A stretch of 13,104 bases of DNA from Baffinella frigidus (GCA_026770585.1 MU647587.1:41807-54910); one strand, 5' to 3'. Shown: positions 1 through 6,313, numbered from the stretch's first letter. Notes: generated from the letters alone by a model not told the origin. Translations and numbers: made by a program.

Positions 1-95
1 TAAACCCTAAACCCTAAACCCTAAACCCTAAACCCTAAACCCTAAACCCTAATCCTTGAGCCCCAAAACCCCAACCCTAAACCCTGATCCCTAAT
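1..95. repeat. Telomere, TTTAGGG type, with degenerate inner edge
   Basis: Seven exact tandem copies of TAAACCC fill 1-49, followed by one variant step (TAATCC) and degenerate CCCCAAAA/CCCTAAA/CCCTGATCC units to about 95. The C-rich strand reads 5'->3' away from base 1, the polarity of a real left chromosome end. The array is short, so the assembly probably clips the telomere, but the polarity and position argue for a true terminus rather than an interstitial tract. Confidence 0.93.
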
Positions 96-100
96 ATCAT

Positions 101-240
101 ATAGGAACACACCAGAACCTGCACTGATTCATGCTATTTTGAGCCTTGTTTTTTATGCCTAAACTAGCATATCTACCTTTATCTTCGGTGTTGACAGACT
201 TAAGAAGCGGGACAGATTCTGTTTTGTCCAGAATTTAGAC
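101..240 (+). repeat. Subtelomeric unit, copy A
   Basis: About 140 bp of non-telomeric sequence that recurs in the same orientation at 471-623. Shared landmarks are GGAACA-ACCAGAA, TGATTCATGCTATT, GAGCCTT/AAGCCTT, AGCATATCTACC and a GTTGA-AG-CTTA block. Both copies are followed by CCCTAA-like tracts, so telomere-like tract plus unit behaves as a tandem duplicated module of about 370 bp. Confidence 0.8.
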
Positions 241-470
241 CCCAAATCCTTCACCCCTGATCCCTGATCCCTGATCCCTAACGCCTAAAGCCTCATGCCT
301 AATCGCTAATCGCCAACCCCTAAAGCCTGACCCCTAAAGCCTAAAGCTTGTTCTCTAAACCCTGAACCCTAAACCCTAAACCCTAAACTCAAAACCCCAA
401 ACCCCAAACCCCAAATCCTAAACCCTGAACCCTAAACCCCAAACCCTAATCCCTAATCCCTATTCTTATC
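241..470. repeat. Degenerate telomere-like tract between the two subtelomeric units
   Basis: Variants of the telomere repeat (CCCTGAT, CCCTAAA, CCCCAAA, GCCTAAAG, CGCTAAT) in the same orientation as the terminal array. The most regular part is 355-460. The rest has drifted into CCTGATCC and GCCTAAAG units. It looks like an older telomere stretch buried between duplicated subtelomeric units. Confidence 0.8.
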
Positions 471-623
471 TTGGAACATACCAGAATCTGTCGGAGTCTC
501 ATTCTGTCCTGATTCATGCTATTGTAAGCCTTCTTTTTATCCCTGAAATAGCATATCTACCCATTTCTTCAGCGTTGAAAGCCTTAGGAGGCGGTACATA
601 TTCTGCTGTATTCCGCAATTAAA
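471..623 (+). repeat. Subtelomeric unit, copy B
   Basis: Direct, diverged copy of 101-240, with an extra block of roughly 15 bp near 490-510 (TCGGAGTCTCATTCTGTCC) not found in copy A. It ends at a short CCCTAATCC tract (624-650). No open frame is preserved between the copies, so this is a non-coding repeat. Confidence 0.8.
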
Positions 624-652
624 TCCCTAATCCTCAATCCCTAATCCTTCGG

Positions 653-915
653 GATTCAATCAGGACGACTCAGGATTTGGTCAGAAAGACTCAGGATTCA
701 GGCAGGATGACCCAGGATTTTTGTCAGGATGACTCAGGATTCAGTCAGGATGACTCAGGATTCAGTCAGGATAACTCAGGATTCAGTCAAATAGACTCAG
801 GATTTAGTTTTAAAAAACAGGGTTCACTCGGAAGGACTTACGATTCGGTCAGGAGGTCTCAGGATTTAGTCAGGAGGCCTCGGAATTTGGTCAACAGGCC
901 TCAGGATAGCAGGAC
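653..915 (+). repeat. 21-bp minisatellite, forward array
   Basis: Tandem copies of a 21-bp unit built from two TCAGGAT-type half-units (TCAGGATGACTCAGGATTCA). Copies at about 725-800 are nearly identical. They decay rightwards to TCAGGAGGTCTCAGGATTTA forms by 850-915. Because 21 is divisible by three, the array reads as a repeated seven-residue peptide (QDDSGFS) in one + frame. That follows from the period and is not evidence of a protein. Confidence 0.9.
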
Positions 916-1008
916 ACCAACCCTCAACCGGAAACCCTGATTCCCCAACGCCAAGTCCTGCACCTCGGCCCCGAAATTCTATGTTGCACGGAGTCCGAGC
1001 CGTCCTTG

Positions 1009-1136
1009 CTGAATCCTGGGTCGTTCCAACTGAATCTTGTGTCATTCTGACACAGTCAGGCATCGTCTTGATCGTGTCCTAAGTCACCCTGAATGAATCC
1101 GGAGTCGCTCTGATGGAATCCTGAGTCGTCCTGAGG
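1009..1136 (-). repeat. 21-bp minisatellite, inverted array
   Basis: Diverged copies of the same 21-bp unit on the opposite strand: TGAATCCTGGGTCGTTCC, GGAATCCTGAGTCGTCCTGA and similar. Together with 653-915 and a spacer of about 93 bp this makes a large imperfect inverted repeat that could pair arm to arm. Confidence 0.85.
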
Positions 1137-1590
1137 GATGTTTTACATGAAGCCTGGGGTCAAAGTTGGTGAGAGTGTCCTACGGATTTCCCGAACATTT
1201 GAACATGATACAAATGACCAATATTTCACTGAACTACGGCCATTTGCGCCCCGTTCGTGAATGGGGGGGGGGGGGATGACCTTAAAAACTGGTTAAAAAA
1301 CTGGTACCCCACACCCCAGCCAGTTTCAGTTTTTAACTAAAAATTGGTAGTGATGAGACTGGCTGATAGGTTCTCGTCGGCCACACTATGTATCACTCAA
1401 CTCAAGGCTCAAGGGCCTATCTAAGACCTGTATCGAGAGTAATAAATAAAGAAGAGGAGATGAAGGTCTCGCCACTGTACTGAACATGTCTTTTCAGAAG
1501 GATTGGTGGGCCTGGCACTGAAATTACATCAACCAGAGATACATGTACATGCCCTGGGGCACCTTGCAACAACCCCCCGAGTAGCAACCC
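1137..1590. other. Largely unique stretch with a G13 run and a weak hairpin
   Basis: No gene is visible. It contains a run of 13 G at 1263-1275 and an imperfect inverted repeat (GTTAAAAAACTGG at 1292-1304 against a CCAGTTTCAGTTTTTAAC arm at about 1320-1337). It also contains the dispersed repeat listed at 1389-1461. Otherwise I recognise nothing. Confidence 0.5.
1389..1461 (+). repeat. Dispersed 70-bp repeat, copy 1
   Basis: Shares TGTATCACTCAACTCAAGG, CAAGGGCCT and GACCTGTATCGAGAGTAATAAA with 3475-3543 in the same orientation, with small indels. The function is unknown. It is not itself a fold-back sequence. Confidence 0.8.
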
Positions 1591-1650
1591 CCAGCGGCGG
1601 GCCTATCTACCTATCCCGAGCCGGGCCTATCTACCTATCCCGAGGCGGGC

Positions 1651-1779
1651 CTACAGGGGTGCATGTACCTCGCTCATAAGAAACTGCCTCCTCCGAGGAC
1701 CCTACAGTAGGCATATGCCCAGGGCCCTATGGTGGTCCTAGAGGGGGGGGGGCTTTCTTATGAGCGAGGTACCACTGTA
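1651..1779 (-). mobile_element. Fold-back element family 1, copy 1
   Basis: Inverted arms: GTACCTCGCTCATAAGAAA at 1665-1683 pairs perfectly with 1754-1772, flanked by CTACAGGGG-like and CACTGTA ends. The asymmetric centre (CCCTACAGTAGG...CCCAGGGCCCTA) is the reverse complement of that in copies 2, 3 and 5, so this copy is assigned to the minus orientation. The left end carries a small GCAT insertion relative to the other copies. No coding capacity. Confidence 0.88.
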
Positions 1780-1873
1780 CTTGAATCTACCTATTCCGAC
1801 GCGGGTCTCTTCCCGCTGCCTTCGTTTCCAACCAACTCTCTGTTCTCACAACCCTCTCTCCTCCATGCGAGGA

Positions 1874-1996
1874 CTACAGGGGTACCTCGCTCATAAGAAA
1901 GCCCCCCCCCCCTAGGACGACCATAGGGCCCTCGGCATAGTCCTACTGTACGGTCCTAGGAGGAGGCGGTTTCTCATGCGCGAGGTACCCCTGTAG
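1874..1996 (+). mobile_element. Fold-back element family 1, copy 2
   Basis: 123 bp beginning CTACAGGGGTACCTCGCTCA and ending in the reverse complement, with two or three mismatches in the right arm (TCATGCGCGAGG instead of TTATGAGCGAGG). The centre reads CCATAGGGCCCT..GGCATAG.CCTACTGTA. C and G runs flank the centre and would pair in the folded form. I see no clear target-site duplication. Confidence 0.88.
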
Positions 1997-2267
1997 CGTG
2001 GGATAGGCCCGCCTCGGCAGACGTTGGAGCCATTGGCCCGCCTTGGGAGCTCTTGGAGCCGTTGGAGCCGTTGGGTAAAGCTATTTTGACACTCGAGAGT
2101 CCTGCCTCGCTTCCTGCGAGGACGGGGCAGGCCCGCCTCAGGGCAATCGACGACCTTGGAGCCCTTTTCCCCCGAGGCGGGCCCGTCCAGGACCTTGTCC
2201 TCACAGGCCCGCCTTGGGACAAGAGGACGGGCCCGGCTCGGGGCCTCAGACAGGCCCGCCTCGTCTC

Positions 2268-2390
2268 CTACATGGGTACCTCGCTCATAAGAAACCGCCA
2301 CCCCCCTGGGACCTCCATAGGGCCCTAGGCACAGGGCTACTGTAGGGTCCTACTAGGGGGGTGCGGTTTCTTATGAGCGAGGTACCCCTG
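2268..2390 (+). mobile_element. Fold-back element family 1, copy 3
   Basis: Arms GGTACCTCGCTCATAAGAAA (2276-2295) and its complement (2364-2383) are intact. The outer ends are slightly altered (CTACATGGG on the left, CCCCTGAGG on the right). The centre has the same polarity as copy 2 (CCATAGGGCCCTAGGCA...CTACTGTAGGG). Confidence 0.88.
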
Positions 2391-2449
2391 AGGGAAGGGC
2401 CCGCCTCGAAACGGACTCCCTAGAGTTGAGGGACGGGCCTGCCTCGGTA

Positions 2450-2555
2450 TTATCCCTTAAGTGCCCAGTAGGCTCATACACCCTACGGTAGGGCCCTAGG
2501 ACCTACCTAGGGCGAGATAGGGTGAATATCCACCCCATGGTCACTGAAGGGATAG
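2450..2555 (+). mobile_element. Fold-back element family 2, copy A (106 bp)
   Basis: Terminal inverted repeats TATCCCTTAAGTG / CACTGAAGGGATA bracket a centre containing CCCTACGGTAGGGCCCTAGG. The 106-bp sequence is matched along its length by the reverse complement of 2852-2957, apart from the segment at about 2520-2535. Two copies of equal length in opposite orientations define the ends. No open frame of note. Confidence 0.85.
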
Positions 2556-2678
2556 GAGTCTAGAAACGGGCCCGCCTCGGGGTGAGAGTCGACAGGCCCA
2601 CCTCAGGGAGAGACTGGCCCGCCTCGGGACTAGGACAGGCCCGCCTCGGGAGCGACGCCTAGGGCCAGCGAGAGAATC

Positions 2679-2803
2679 CTACAGGGGTACCTCGCTCAGA
2701 AGAAACCGCCTCCCCCTAGGACCCTACAGTAGGGCTATGCCTAGTGTCCTACGGCGGTTCTAGGGGGGGGGGGCGGTTTCTTATGAGCGGGGTACCCCTG
2801 TAG
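2679..2803 (-). mobile_element. Fold-back element family 1, copy 4
   Basis: 125 bp with both CTACAGGGGTACC ends intact and a centre in the minus polarity (CCCTACAGTAGGGCTATGCC). It is flanked by a direct repeat, GGGCCAGCGAGAGAATCCTA at 2662-2681 and GGGCCGCGAGAGAATCCTA at 2804-2822, which differ by one indel. This is either an unusually long target duplication or a pre-existing tandem repeat into which the element moved. Confidence 0.9.
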
Positions 2804-2851
2804 GGGCCGCGAGAGAATCCTAGGATTCGGGCCCTCACTGAGTTCCGATGG

Positions 2852-2957
2852 TTATCCCTCAAGTGACCAACGGGCGAATAATCGCCCGTGGAAGCCCTAG
2901 GCAGGTCCTAGGGCCCTACGGTAGGGCGTATGAGCCTACTGGCCACTTAAGGGATAG
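2852..2957 (-). mobile_element. Fold-back element family 2, copy B (106 bp)
   Basis: Reverse-complement copy of 2450-2555, with ends TTATCCCTCAAGTGACC and GGCCACTTAAGGGATAG. The most diverged part is 2868-2893, which in this copy has become its own small hairpin (ACGGGCGA...TCGCCCGT, 2870-2889). Confidence 0.85.
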
Positions 2958-3003
2958 AGCAATGGCTCCAATGGCATCCCGAGGCGGGCTCGTCCTAGGC
3001 TAC

Positions 3004-3061
3004 CTGGCCTAGGTCCTCACACCCTCCTCGGGACGAGAGTGTGTGTGAGGACCTAGGCCAG
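3004..3061. repeat. Perfect 19-bp-arm inverted repeat
   Basis: CTGGCCTAGGTCCTCACAC at 3004-3022 is the exact complement of 3043-3061, with a 20-bp loop that includes GGGACGAGAGTGT. It lacks the ends of families 1 and 2. The perfect arms suggest a recent origin or maintained pairing. Confidence 0.9.
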
Positions 3062-3097
3062 CTACGCGCGACGGCCGCCCCTGCCGCTCGTTCCTGA

Positions 3098-3167
3098 TTA
3101 CTCCTAGTGATGGAGGACTCCTTTTGCTTTGAGACTCTCGACGTTTGTCTTCAGTCCTTCGAGCAAT
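3098..3167 (-). repeat. Uninterrupted paralogue of the 4329-4541 segment
   Basis: Reverse complement of 4329-4541 once the 133-bp insertion there is removed. Shared landmarks are TTGCTCGAAGGACTGAAGAC, GTCGAGAGTCTCAAAGCAAA and AGGAGTCCTCC. It therefore shows the pre-insertion state. A 66-codon frame covers it, but the copy at 4329 does not keep that frame, so no gene is called. Confidence 0.85.
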
Positions 3168-3239
3168 CCCTCCCTCTCCCTCCCTCCCAGAGGCCTCTGG
3201 GCGAGAGGGTTAGGCGCGCACTGAGAGCGTCTGGTCCCA

Positions 3240-3305
3240 CGAGGGATTCCACCCTCCGACACCTGTTGAGGGTGTTGGGGTTAGGGTGTGGGGTTTACGG
3301 TTTGT
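3240..3305. repeat. Short G-rich telomere-like tract, inverted relative to the telomere
   Basis: GTTGAGGGTGTTGGGGTTAGGGTGTGGGGTTTACGG: degenerate GGGTTTA/GGGGTT units, G-rich on +, opposite to the terminal array. It resembles the larger tract at 8833-9080. Confidence 0.6.
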
Positions 3306-3311
3306 GACTTT

Positions 3312-3331
3312 TCCGCTGCACGTGCAGCGGA
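3312..3331. repeat. Perfect 20-bp palindrome
   Basis: TCCGCTGCACGTGCAGCGGA is its own reverse complement, with a CACGTG (E-box/G-box type) centre. It could be a protein-binding site or simply a fold-back remnant. Nothing nearby decides between these. Confidence 0.85.
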
Positions 3332-3474
3332 CATGCAGATGCCTTCTACGGAACGGCGTGTTGTTGGCATATGTTGGGCGAAATTAAAACCTAAAGGACC
3401 TCAAGGTTGAATAGGGGCCCGGCCTAACTCCTGGGTAGGTGAGGCGGGCCCTTTGCTTAAGGCTCATAGACTTT

Positions 3475-3543
3475 TGTATCACTCAACTCAAGGCGCAAGG
3501 GCCTGATTTAGGACCTGTATCGAGAGTAATAAAGAAGAAGATG
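3475..3543 (+). repeat. Dispersed 70-bp repeat, copy 2
   Basis: Direct copy of 1389-1461. After it comes a run of CCTACGGTA, CTACGGTAGG and GGGCCCTACGAGG fragments (3551-3600) that resemble the centres of the fold-back families. Confidence 0.8.
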
Positions 3544-3599
3544 ACGTTGAGCCTACGGTATTGACTACGGTAGGCCGGAGGGGCCCTACGAGGCTCCTA

Positions 3600-3965
3600 C
3601 GAGAAACCCTGATTGGTTGTCAACTTGAGAATAGTCCGCAAACCCGTCTGAGGCGGAAGAAAAGCTTTGAACAGGCAAGGGAGCAACCTTCTCGCTGCGA
3701 GCAGTCATCTCTCAAACGTTAACGGATGTGTACTACTTACCAGCGACCGGGGATATTTCCCCCCGGATTCTCGGGGGAAATTCCGGTTGGAATCCATAGC
3801 AATGGATAAGATTCTAGTACAAATCGTTTAGATGGACTGCATCCGTGAAGACCCCGGTGGCTGCTAAGTGGACGATGATGTAAAACACACCCATCATCTC
3901 AAGTTGAGAATAGTGCGCAAGGGGAGGGCCCTGCTCGCTGCTGAAAAGGTGATGCTCGAGAGAGA
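3600..3965. other. Non-coding mosaic between repeats
   Basis: No gene is seen. It holds a hairpin with TTTCCCCC / GGGGGAAA arms (about 3758-3782), the inverted-copy segment at 3781-3844, and the motif CAACTTGAGAATAGT.CGCAA twice (about 3628 and 3903). It also has loosely related blocks with TCGCTGC followed by TGATGCTCGAGAG. Confidence 0.5.
3781..3844 (+). repeat. Inverted-pair segment, left member
   Basis: Contains ATTCCGGTT, GCAATGGATAAGATTCTAGT and CGTTTAGATGGACT. The reverse complement is present at 5391-5453 at high identity. The CCATCTAAACG end also occurs near 9462 and 11102 in other contexts, so it is a widely shared fragment. Confidence 0.82.
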
Positions 3966-4103
3966 TTGATAATTTATTGCCAAACAACCAGCGTCAGCGC
4001 CGCACATGCTACGCATTGTGCCACTTACTGTACCCCGTGTCGGCCGCTCATACGAGCATTTTCCGGATGGATTCTAACTCCACCTCCTACGGTGATGCTC
4101 GAA

Positions 4104-4155
4104 CCCTACTGTAGGGTCACAGGTGGGGCACCTTATGAGCGATGTACCCCTGCAT
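4104..4155 (+). mobile_element. Fold-back element family 1, solitary right arm
   Basis: CCCTACTGTAGGGTCA followed by TTATGAGCGATGTACCCCTG matches the right half of family 1. No matching left arm is visible immediately upstream, and a full copy begins only 9 bp downstream. It is probably a truncated copy. Confidence 0.7.
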
Positions 4156-4163
4156 CTTTCCGG

Positions 4164-4286
4164 GTACAGGGGTACCTCGTTCATAAGAAACGCCCACCCC
4201 CCTAGGATCACCGTAGGGCCCTAGGCATAGGCCTACTGTAGGGTCCTAGGGGGGGGCGGTTTCTTGTGAGCGAGGTACCCCTGTAG
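4164..4286 (+). mobile_element. Fold-back element family 1, copy 5
   Basis: 123 bp with ends GTACAGGGGTACCTCG and CGAGGTACCCCTGTAG. The centre is CACCGTAGGGCCCTAGGCATAGGCCTACTGTAGGG, abutted by CCTAGG on both sides. Each arm carries a different point change (T in CTCGTTCATA, G in TTGTGAGCG), so the arms have mutated independently. Confidence 0.9.
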
Positions 4287-4297
4287 TTACTGTCGAG

Positions 4298-4346
4298 GAG
4301 TAAGAGGGACCTGCGCGCTGCTGGTGGTATTGCTCGAAGGACTGAA
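4298..4346 (+). repeat. Short dispersed repeat, copy 1
   Basis: GAGTAAGAGGGACCTG, then CGCTGCTGGTGGTATTGCTC and GAAGGAC. A second copy lies at 4551-4600 with GTGAACCTGATCGCTGCTGG, GGTATTGCTGGAAGGAC. Weaker relatives occur near 3690 and 3930. Confidence 0.7.
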
Positions 4347-4541
4347 GACAAACGTCGAGAGTCTCAAGAGAGAGAGTTCTTTATTGACGACCAACTTGTC
4401 CGGATCCACCTCATCATGCCTCAGATGATTTTGGTGGACCGGCCTCGCGCCACGGGAGTTTGATTTCCCTTTTCCAGGTAGCCTGATATCTACCTTCCTA
4501 GAGAGTCTCAAAGCAAAAGGAGTCCTCCGTTGCTAGGAGTA
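4329..4541 (+). repeat. Repeat segment split by an insertion
   Basis: Collinear with the reverse complement of 3098-3167 except for 144 extra bases: 133 bp of insert plus an 11-bp duplicate of GAGAGTCTCAA (4357-4367 and 4501-4511). The flanking halves join seamlessly when the insert and one duplicate are removed in comparison. Confidence 0.85.
4368..4500 (-). mobile_element. 133-bp insertion with 11-bp target duplication (retroposon-like)
   Basis: Bounded by direct repeats of GAGAGTCTCAA, and absent from the paralogous site at 3098-3167. It lacks terminal inverted repeats. Read on the minus strand it ends in AATAAAGAACTCTCTCTC, that is, an AATAAA followed by a short CT tail at the target junction. 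Long target duplication, no TIR and a simple 3' tail fit a SINE or other short retroposed sequence on the minus strand. I find no convincing RNA polymerase III A/B boxes, so the class is inferred. Confidence 0.6.
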
Positions 4542-4550
4542 AGGTTACTA

Positions 4551-4600
4551 GGAGTAACGGGGGGGTGAACCTGATCGCTGCTGGCGGTATTGCTGGAAGG
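4551..4600 (+). repeat. Short dispersed repeat, copy 2
   Basis: Diverged copy of 4298-4346, placed directly after the split repeat segment and preceded by a duplicated CTAGGAGTAA (about 4533 and 4549). Confidence 0.65.
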
Positions 4601-4651
4601 ACACGGTCGCCTTGCACCCCTGCATCCCACAGGCCATGTCAGCTTCAGGTG

Positions 4652-4726
4652 CAGAGAGAGCGTGAGAGAGAGCGAGCGAGAGAGAGCGCGTGAGAGAGAG
4701 CGAGCGAGAGAGAGCGAGAGAGAGCA
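4652..4726 (+). repeat. GA-rich microsatellite
   Basis: Purine tract of GAGAGAGC, GAGCGAGC and GTGAGAGAGA, with a higher-order period of about 30 bp visible twice. Overlapping frames on both strands code runs of RE/ER/SL and are artefacts of the repeat. Confidence 0.9.
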
Positions 4727-4742
4727 TTCGGGCCTTGTCAGT

Positions 4743-4868
4743 CCACGCCAGATTCTTGGAAGGTATTGCCAAAAGTCAATTTCCCCTCAAGGCAGTGGTT
4801 TTCAAAAGTTGCCAACCGTATCCTGATACGGTCGAAAAAAATCAACACCCTCCTCCACTCTGGCGTGG
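4743..4868 (+). mobile_element. TIR element family 3, copy 1 (126 bp)
   Basis: Ends CCACGCCAG (4743-4751) and CTGGCGTGG (4860-4868) are perfect 9-bp TIRs. Both flanks read GT, a possible 2-bp target duplication. The interior matches the reverse complement of 12421-12545 along its length (TCTTGGAAGG, GCCAAAAGTC, CCTCAAGGCAG). A central hairpin lies at 4815-4832. No coding capacity, so non-autonomous if mobile. Confidence 0.85.
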
Positions 4869-4994
4869 GTGCGCCCTCACTTTGTTACCGTTGAGGTCCT
4901 GGTCTTACAAGGCCTTCCCTGGAAGGGACTGGATGGGTGGCCATGTTGGTTTCGATCCGTAATCATCGCACCTTTTTCTCTGCATCCCATGAAA
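4869..4994. other. No feature recognised
   Basis: A stretch between family 3 and family 4 elements. GGTTTCGATCC near 4948 resembles a tRNA T-loop/B-box, but no cloverleaf can be built around it. Confidence 0.4.
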
Positions 4995-5199
4995 CCACTC
5001 GAGGCTAGAAATGTGACTATTTTAAAACAGTCATTCTTTTACAAGTGAAAAAAATTTGTGTAGAAATTTTCACACAAATAGGGGCGTTGGGTCATGTTGC
5101 TCAAGTTATAACTTGAGCAACATGACCAAGCATGCCCGTGACTGGTACTAAATTTAGCAACCCCACATTCAAAATACTCCCTCTTCCAGCCTCGAGGGG
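4995..5199 (+). mobile_element. TIR element family 4, copy A (about 205 bp)
   Basis: Ends CCACTCGAGGCTAGAA (4995-5010) and TTCCAGCCTCGAGGGG (5184-5199) are inverted with two mismatches, and AA lies on both flanks. The interior has an imperfect GACTATTTTAAAACAGTC palindrome (about 5014-5031), a TTTGTGT...ACACAAA hairpin, and a perfect 38-bp palindrome at 5090-5127. The reverse complement is at 9891-10094. No open frame is conserved between copies. Confidence 0.88.
5090..5127. repeat. Perfect 38-bp palindrome inside family 4 copy A
   Basis: Each half is 19 bp (GGTCATGTTGCTCAAGTTA and its exact complement) with no spacer. It is the axis of the element. The sister copy (9961-10002) has near-perfect 19-bp arms around a 4-bp spacer and one arm mismatch. 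Confidence 0.95.
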
Positions 5200-5202
5200 A
5201 AT

Positions 5203-5298
5203 GCTCGGGGACTGGACATCACGGCGAGATTTTGTGGCGATTCCAGTATTTTCCAACCAATTCCCACAAAACCTAGCCTCAATGTCCAGTTTTCGAGC
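5203..5298. mobile_element. Small fold-back element
   Basis: GCTCG / CGAGC outer steps and ACTGGACAT (5211-5219) / ATGTCCAGT (5282-5290) pair. Inside, GGCGAGATTTTGTGG pairs imperfectly with CCACAAAACCTAGCC. In total about 22 of 28 inner-arm positions match. It begins just after family 4 copy A ends. No second copy is seen in the window. Confidence 0.65.
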
Positions 5299-5390
5299 CT
5301 TGGATTTGAAGAGGTGGCGGTATGAACCCTGGTCGCGCCACTAAAGAACTCTCTCTCTTCCTTAGTAGCCAACGAGGACTTCACGGATAG

Positions 5391-5453
5391 AGTCCATCTA
5401 AACGACTTGTACTAGAATCTTATCCATTGCCCTGGAACCTAACCGGAATGTCG
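5391..5453 (-). repeat. Inverted-pair segment, right member
   Basis: Reverse complement of 3781-3844. It is followed by the perfect palindrome CCTTGAATTCAAGG (5454-5467) and then GGACCTCGGCCGCTGCTAAGTGG. That last block matches the block after the left member in direct rather than inverted orientation, so the two loci are rearranged mosaics. Confidence 0.8.
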
Positions 5454-5539
5454 CCTTGAATTCAAGGTGAAAAGGACCTCGGCCGCTGCTAAGTGGGGTG
5501 AGCGCGGAGGATCACGCCACACGCGTCCGAATAGTTTTG

Positions 5540-5627
5540 TAGTTAGTACCAGGACGTGTCCGAATAGTATATTAACTACCATATATTGTAGTTGTACAAT
5601 ATATTGTGGTTAGTACCAGGACGTGCA
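5540..5627. repeat. Direct repeat enclosing an AT hairpin
   Basis: GTAGTTAGTACCAGGACGTG (5540-5559) and GTGGTTAGTACCAGGACGTG (5608-5627) flank the perfect hairpin ATATATTGTA / TACAATATAT (5581-5604, 4-bp loop). Confidence 0.8.
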
Positions 5628-5629
5628 AC

Positions 5630-5944
5630 AACTCGTGAGAAGGCTCACAACCTTTAGGTCCTTGAGGTTCTTCGAGCTCCCAACATAGGCGGACACCGGA
5701 ACTTGTTCTGTAGAAAGGCCATGCTTCCTTTCGGATCACATCAAGCCCCCCTGTACAGAGGATCGCGGCAGAAACCGGGTAAAGGGTATCCTCATCGGGC
5801 ATGAGGTATCCCCAACTGGGAACGCGCTCTCACACACTCAGGATAAAGCAAGTCGGCTGAAGGCCCATATGGTATCCCATCGTTAGGCTCATAGGATGCG
5901 AGCTGGCGCTTCCCGTCCGGCGAGAAACCGACTGAACAACCTTC
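5630..5944. other. No feature recognised
   Basis: Open frames of 76-86 codons on the minus strand show no recognisable domain and no homology to neighbours. The sequence shares isolated phrases (GGTATCC, GGCTCATAG, TTCGGATA) with 5950-6560, suggesting older repeat material. I see no RNA gene. Confidence 0.4.
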
Positions 5945-6293
5945 TCACGAGGTTCGGAACCTATCCCAGAGAGGCTCATAGCGGGTGAGCGCGACGCCGC
6001 GGAGCCAAGCTTCGGATACCCCATGTCCCTATGGATGGCCAACCGCATGGTCCTGTCATTGTTCCTTTCTGGGTTATTCACAAGATCCATTCGTAGCCCG
6101 CTGCGTGGCTAGTGAAGAGTAAAGCAACTGTGTAGTAAATTCAACTCGACGCTCCAGGTTACGAGCCCTTAATTTCCAGGAGAGACTCGCAACCTTTTCA
6201 AGAGGTCCATAACCTGTCTCTGAGAAGTTCTCAAGAGGTCCGTAACCTGTCCCAGAGAGGTTCGCAACCTGGTAGCGGGTGAGCGCGACGCCG
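5945..6293 (+). repeat. Repeat module with 33-bp internal units
   Basis: The block ending CCCAGAGAGG...TAGCGGGTGAGCGCGACGCC occurs at about 5945-5998 and 6228-6293. Within the second, CAAGAGGTCC starts at 6199 and 6232, a 33-bp step. The period gives an 11-residue peptide repeat (GYGPLE) on the minus strand, which I attribute to the DNA repeat and not to a gene. Confidence 0.75.
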
Positions 6294-6313
6294 TCGCGGA
6301 CCGCCGCTGTGAA

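Larger units (their letters stand above)
1590..3000. other. GC-rich block with dispersed GGCCCGCCTCGGG motif
   Basis: The 13-mer GGCCCGCCTCGGG, or close variants, recurs roughly fifteen times, for example near 2008, 2035, 2129, 2204, 2251, 2397, 2568, 2617 and 2637 on + and near 1600, 1645, 2172 and 2971 on -. Spacing is irregular, so it is not a simple tandem array. Fold-back elements sit between the motif copies. Open frames here (up to 129 codons on both strands) overlap one another and carry motif-derived peptides, so I do not call genes. Confidence 0.7.

Noticed and set aside
677-940. 87-codon frame with QDDSGFS repeats as a possible repeat protein
   Set aside because: The repeat is a 21-bp DNA minisatellite that also exists inverted and non-coding nearby. 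Any 21-bp array keeps a frame open if one unit lacks a stop.
1912-2328. 129-codon minus frame and 91-codon plus frame in the GC-rich block
   Set aside because: They read through two fold-back elements and the GGCCCGCCTCGGG motif. The repeated EAGL-type peptides come from the motif.
4287-4511. 74-codon minus frame inside the 4368-4500 insert as a retrotransposon protein remnant
   Set aside because: It starts in the flanking repeat and crosses both insertion junctions. I cannot match it to a reverse transcriptase, gag or other known domain.
4940-4965. tRNA-like B-box (GGTTTCGATCC)
   Set aside because: No acceptor stem, D-arm or anticodon arm can be formed at the right spacing.
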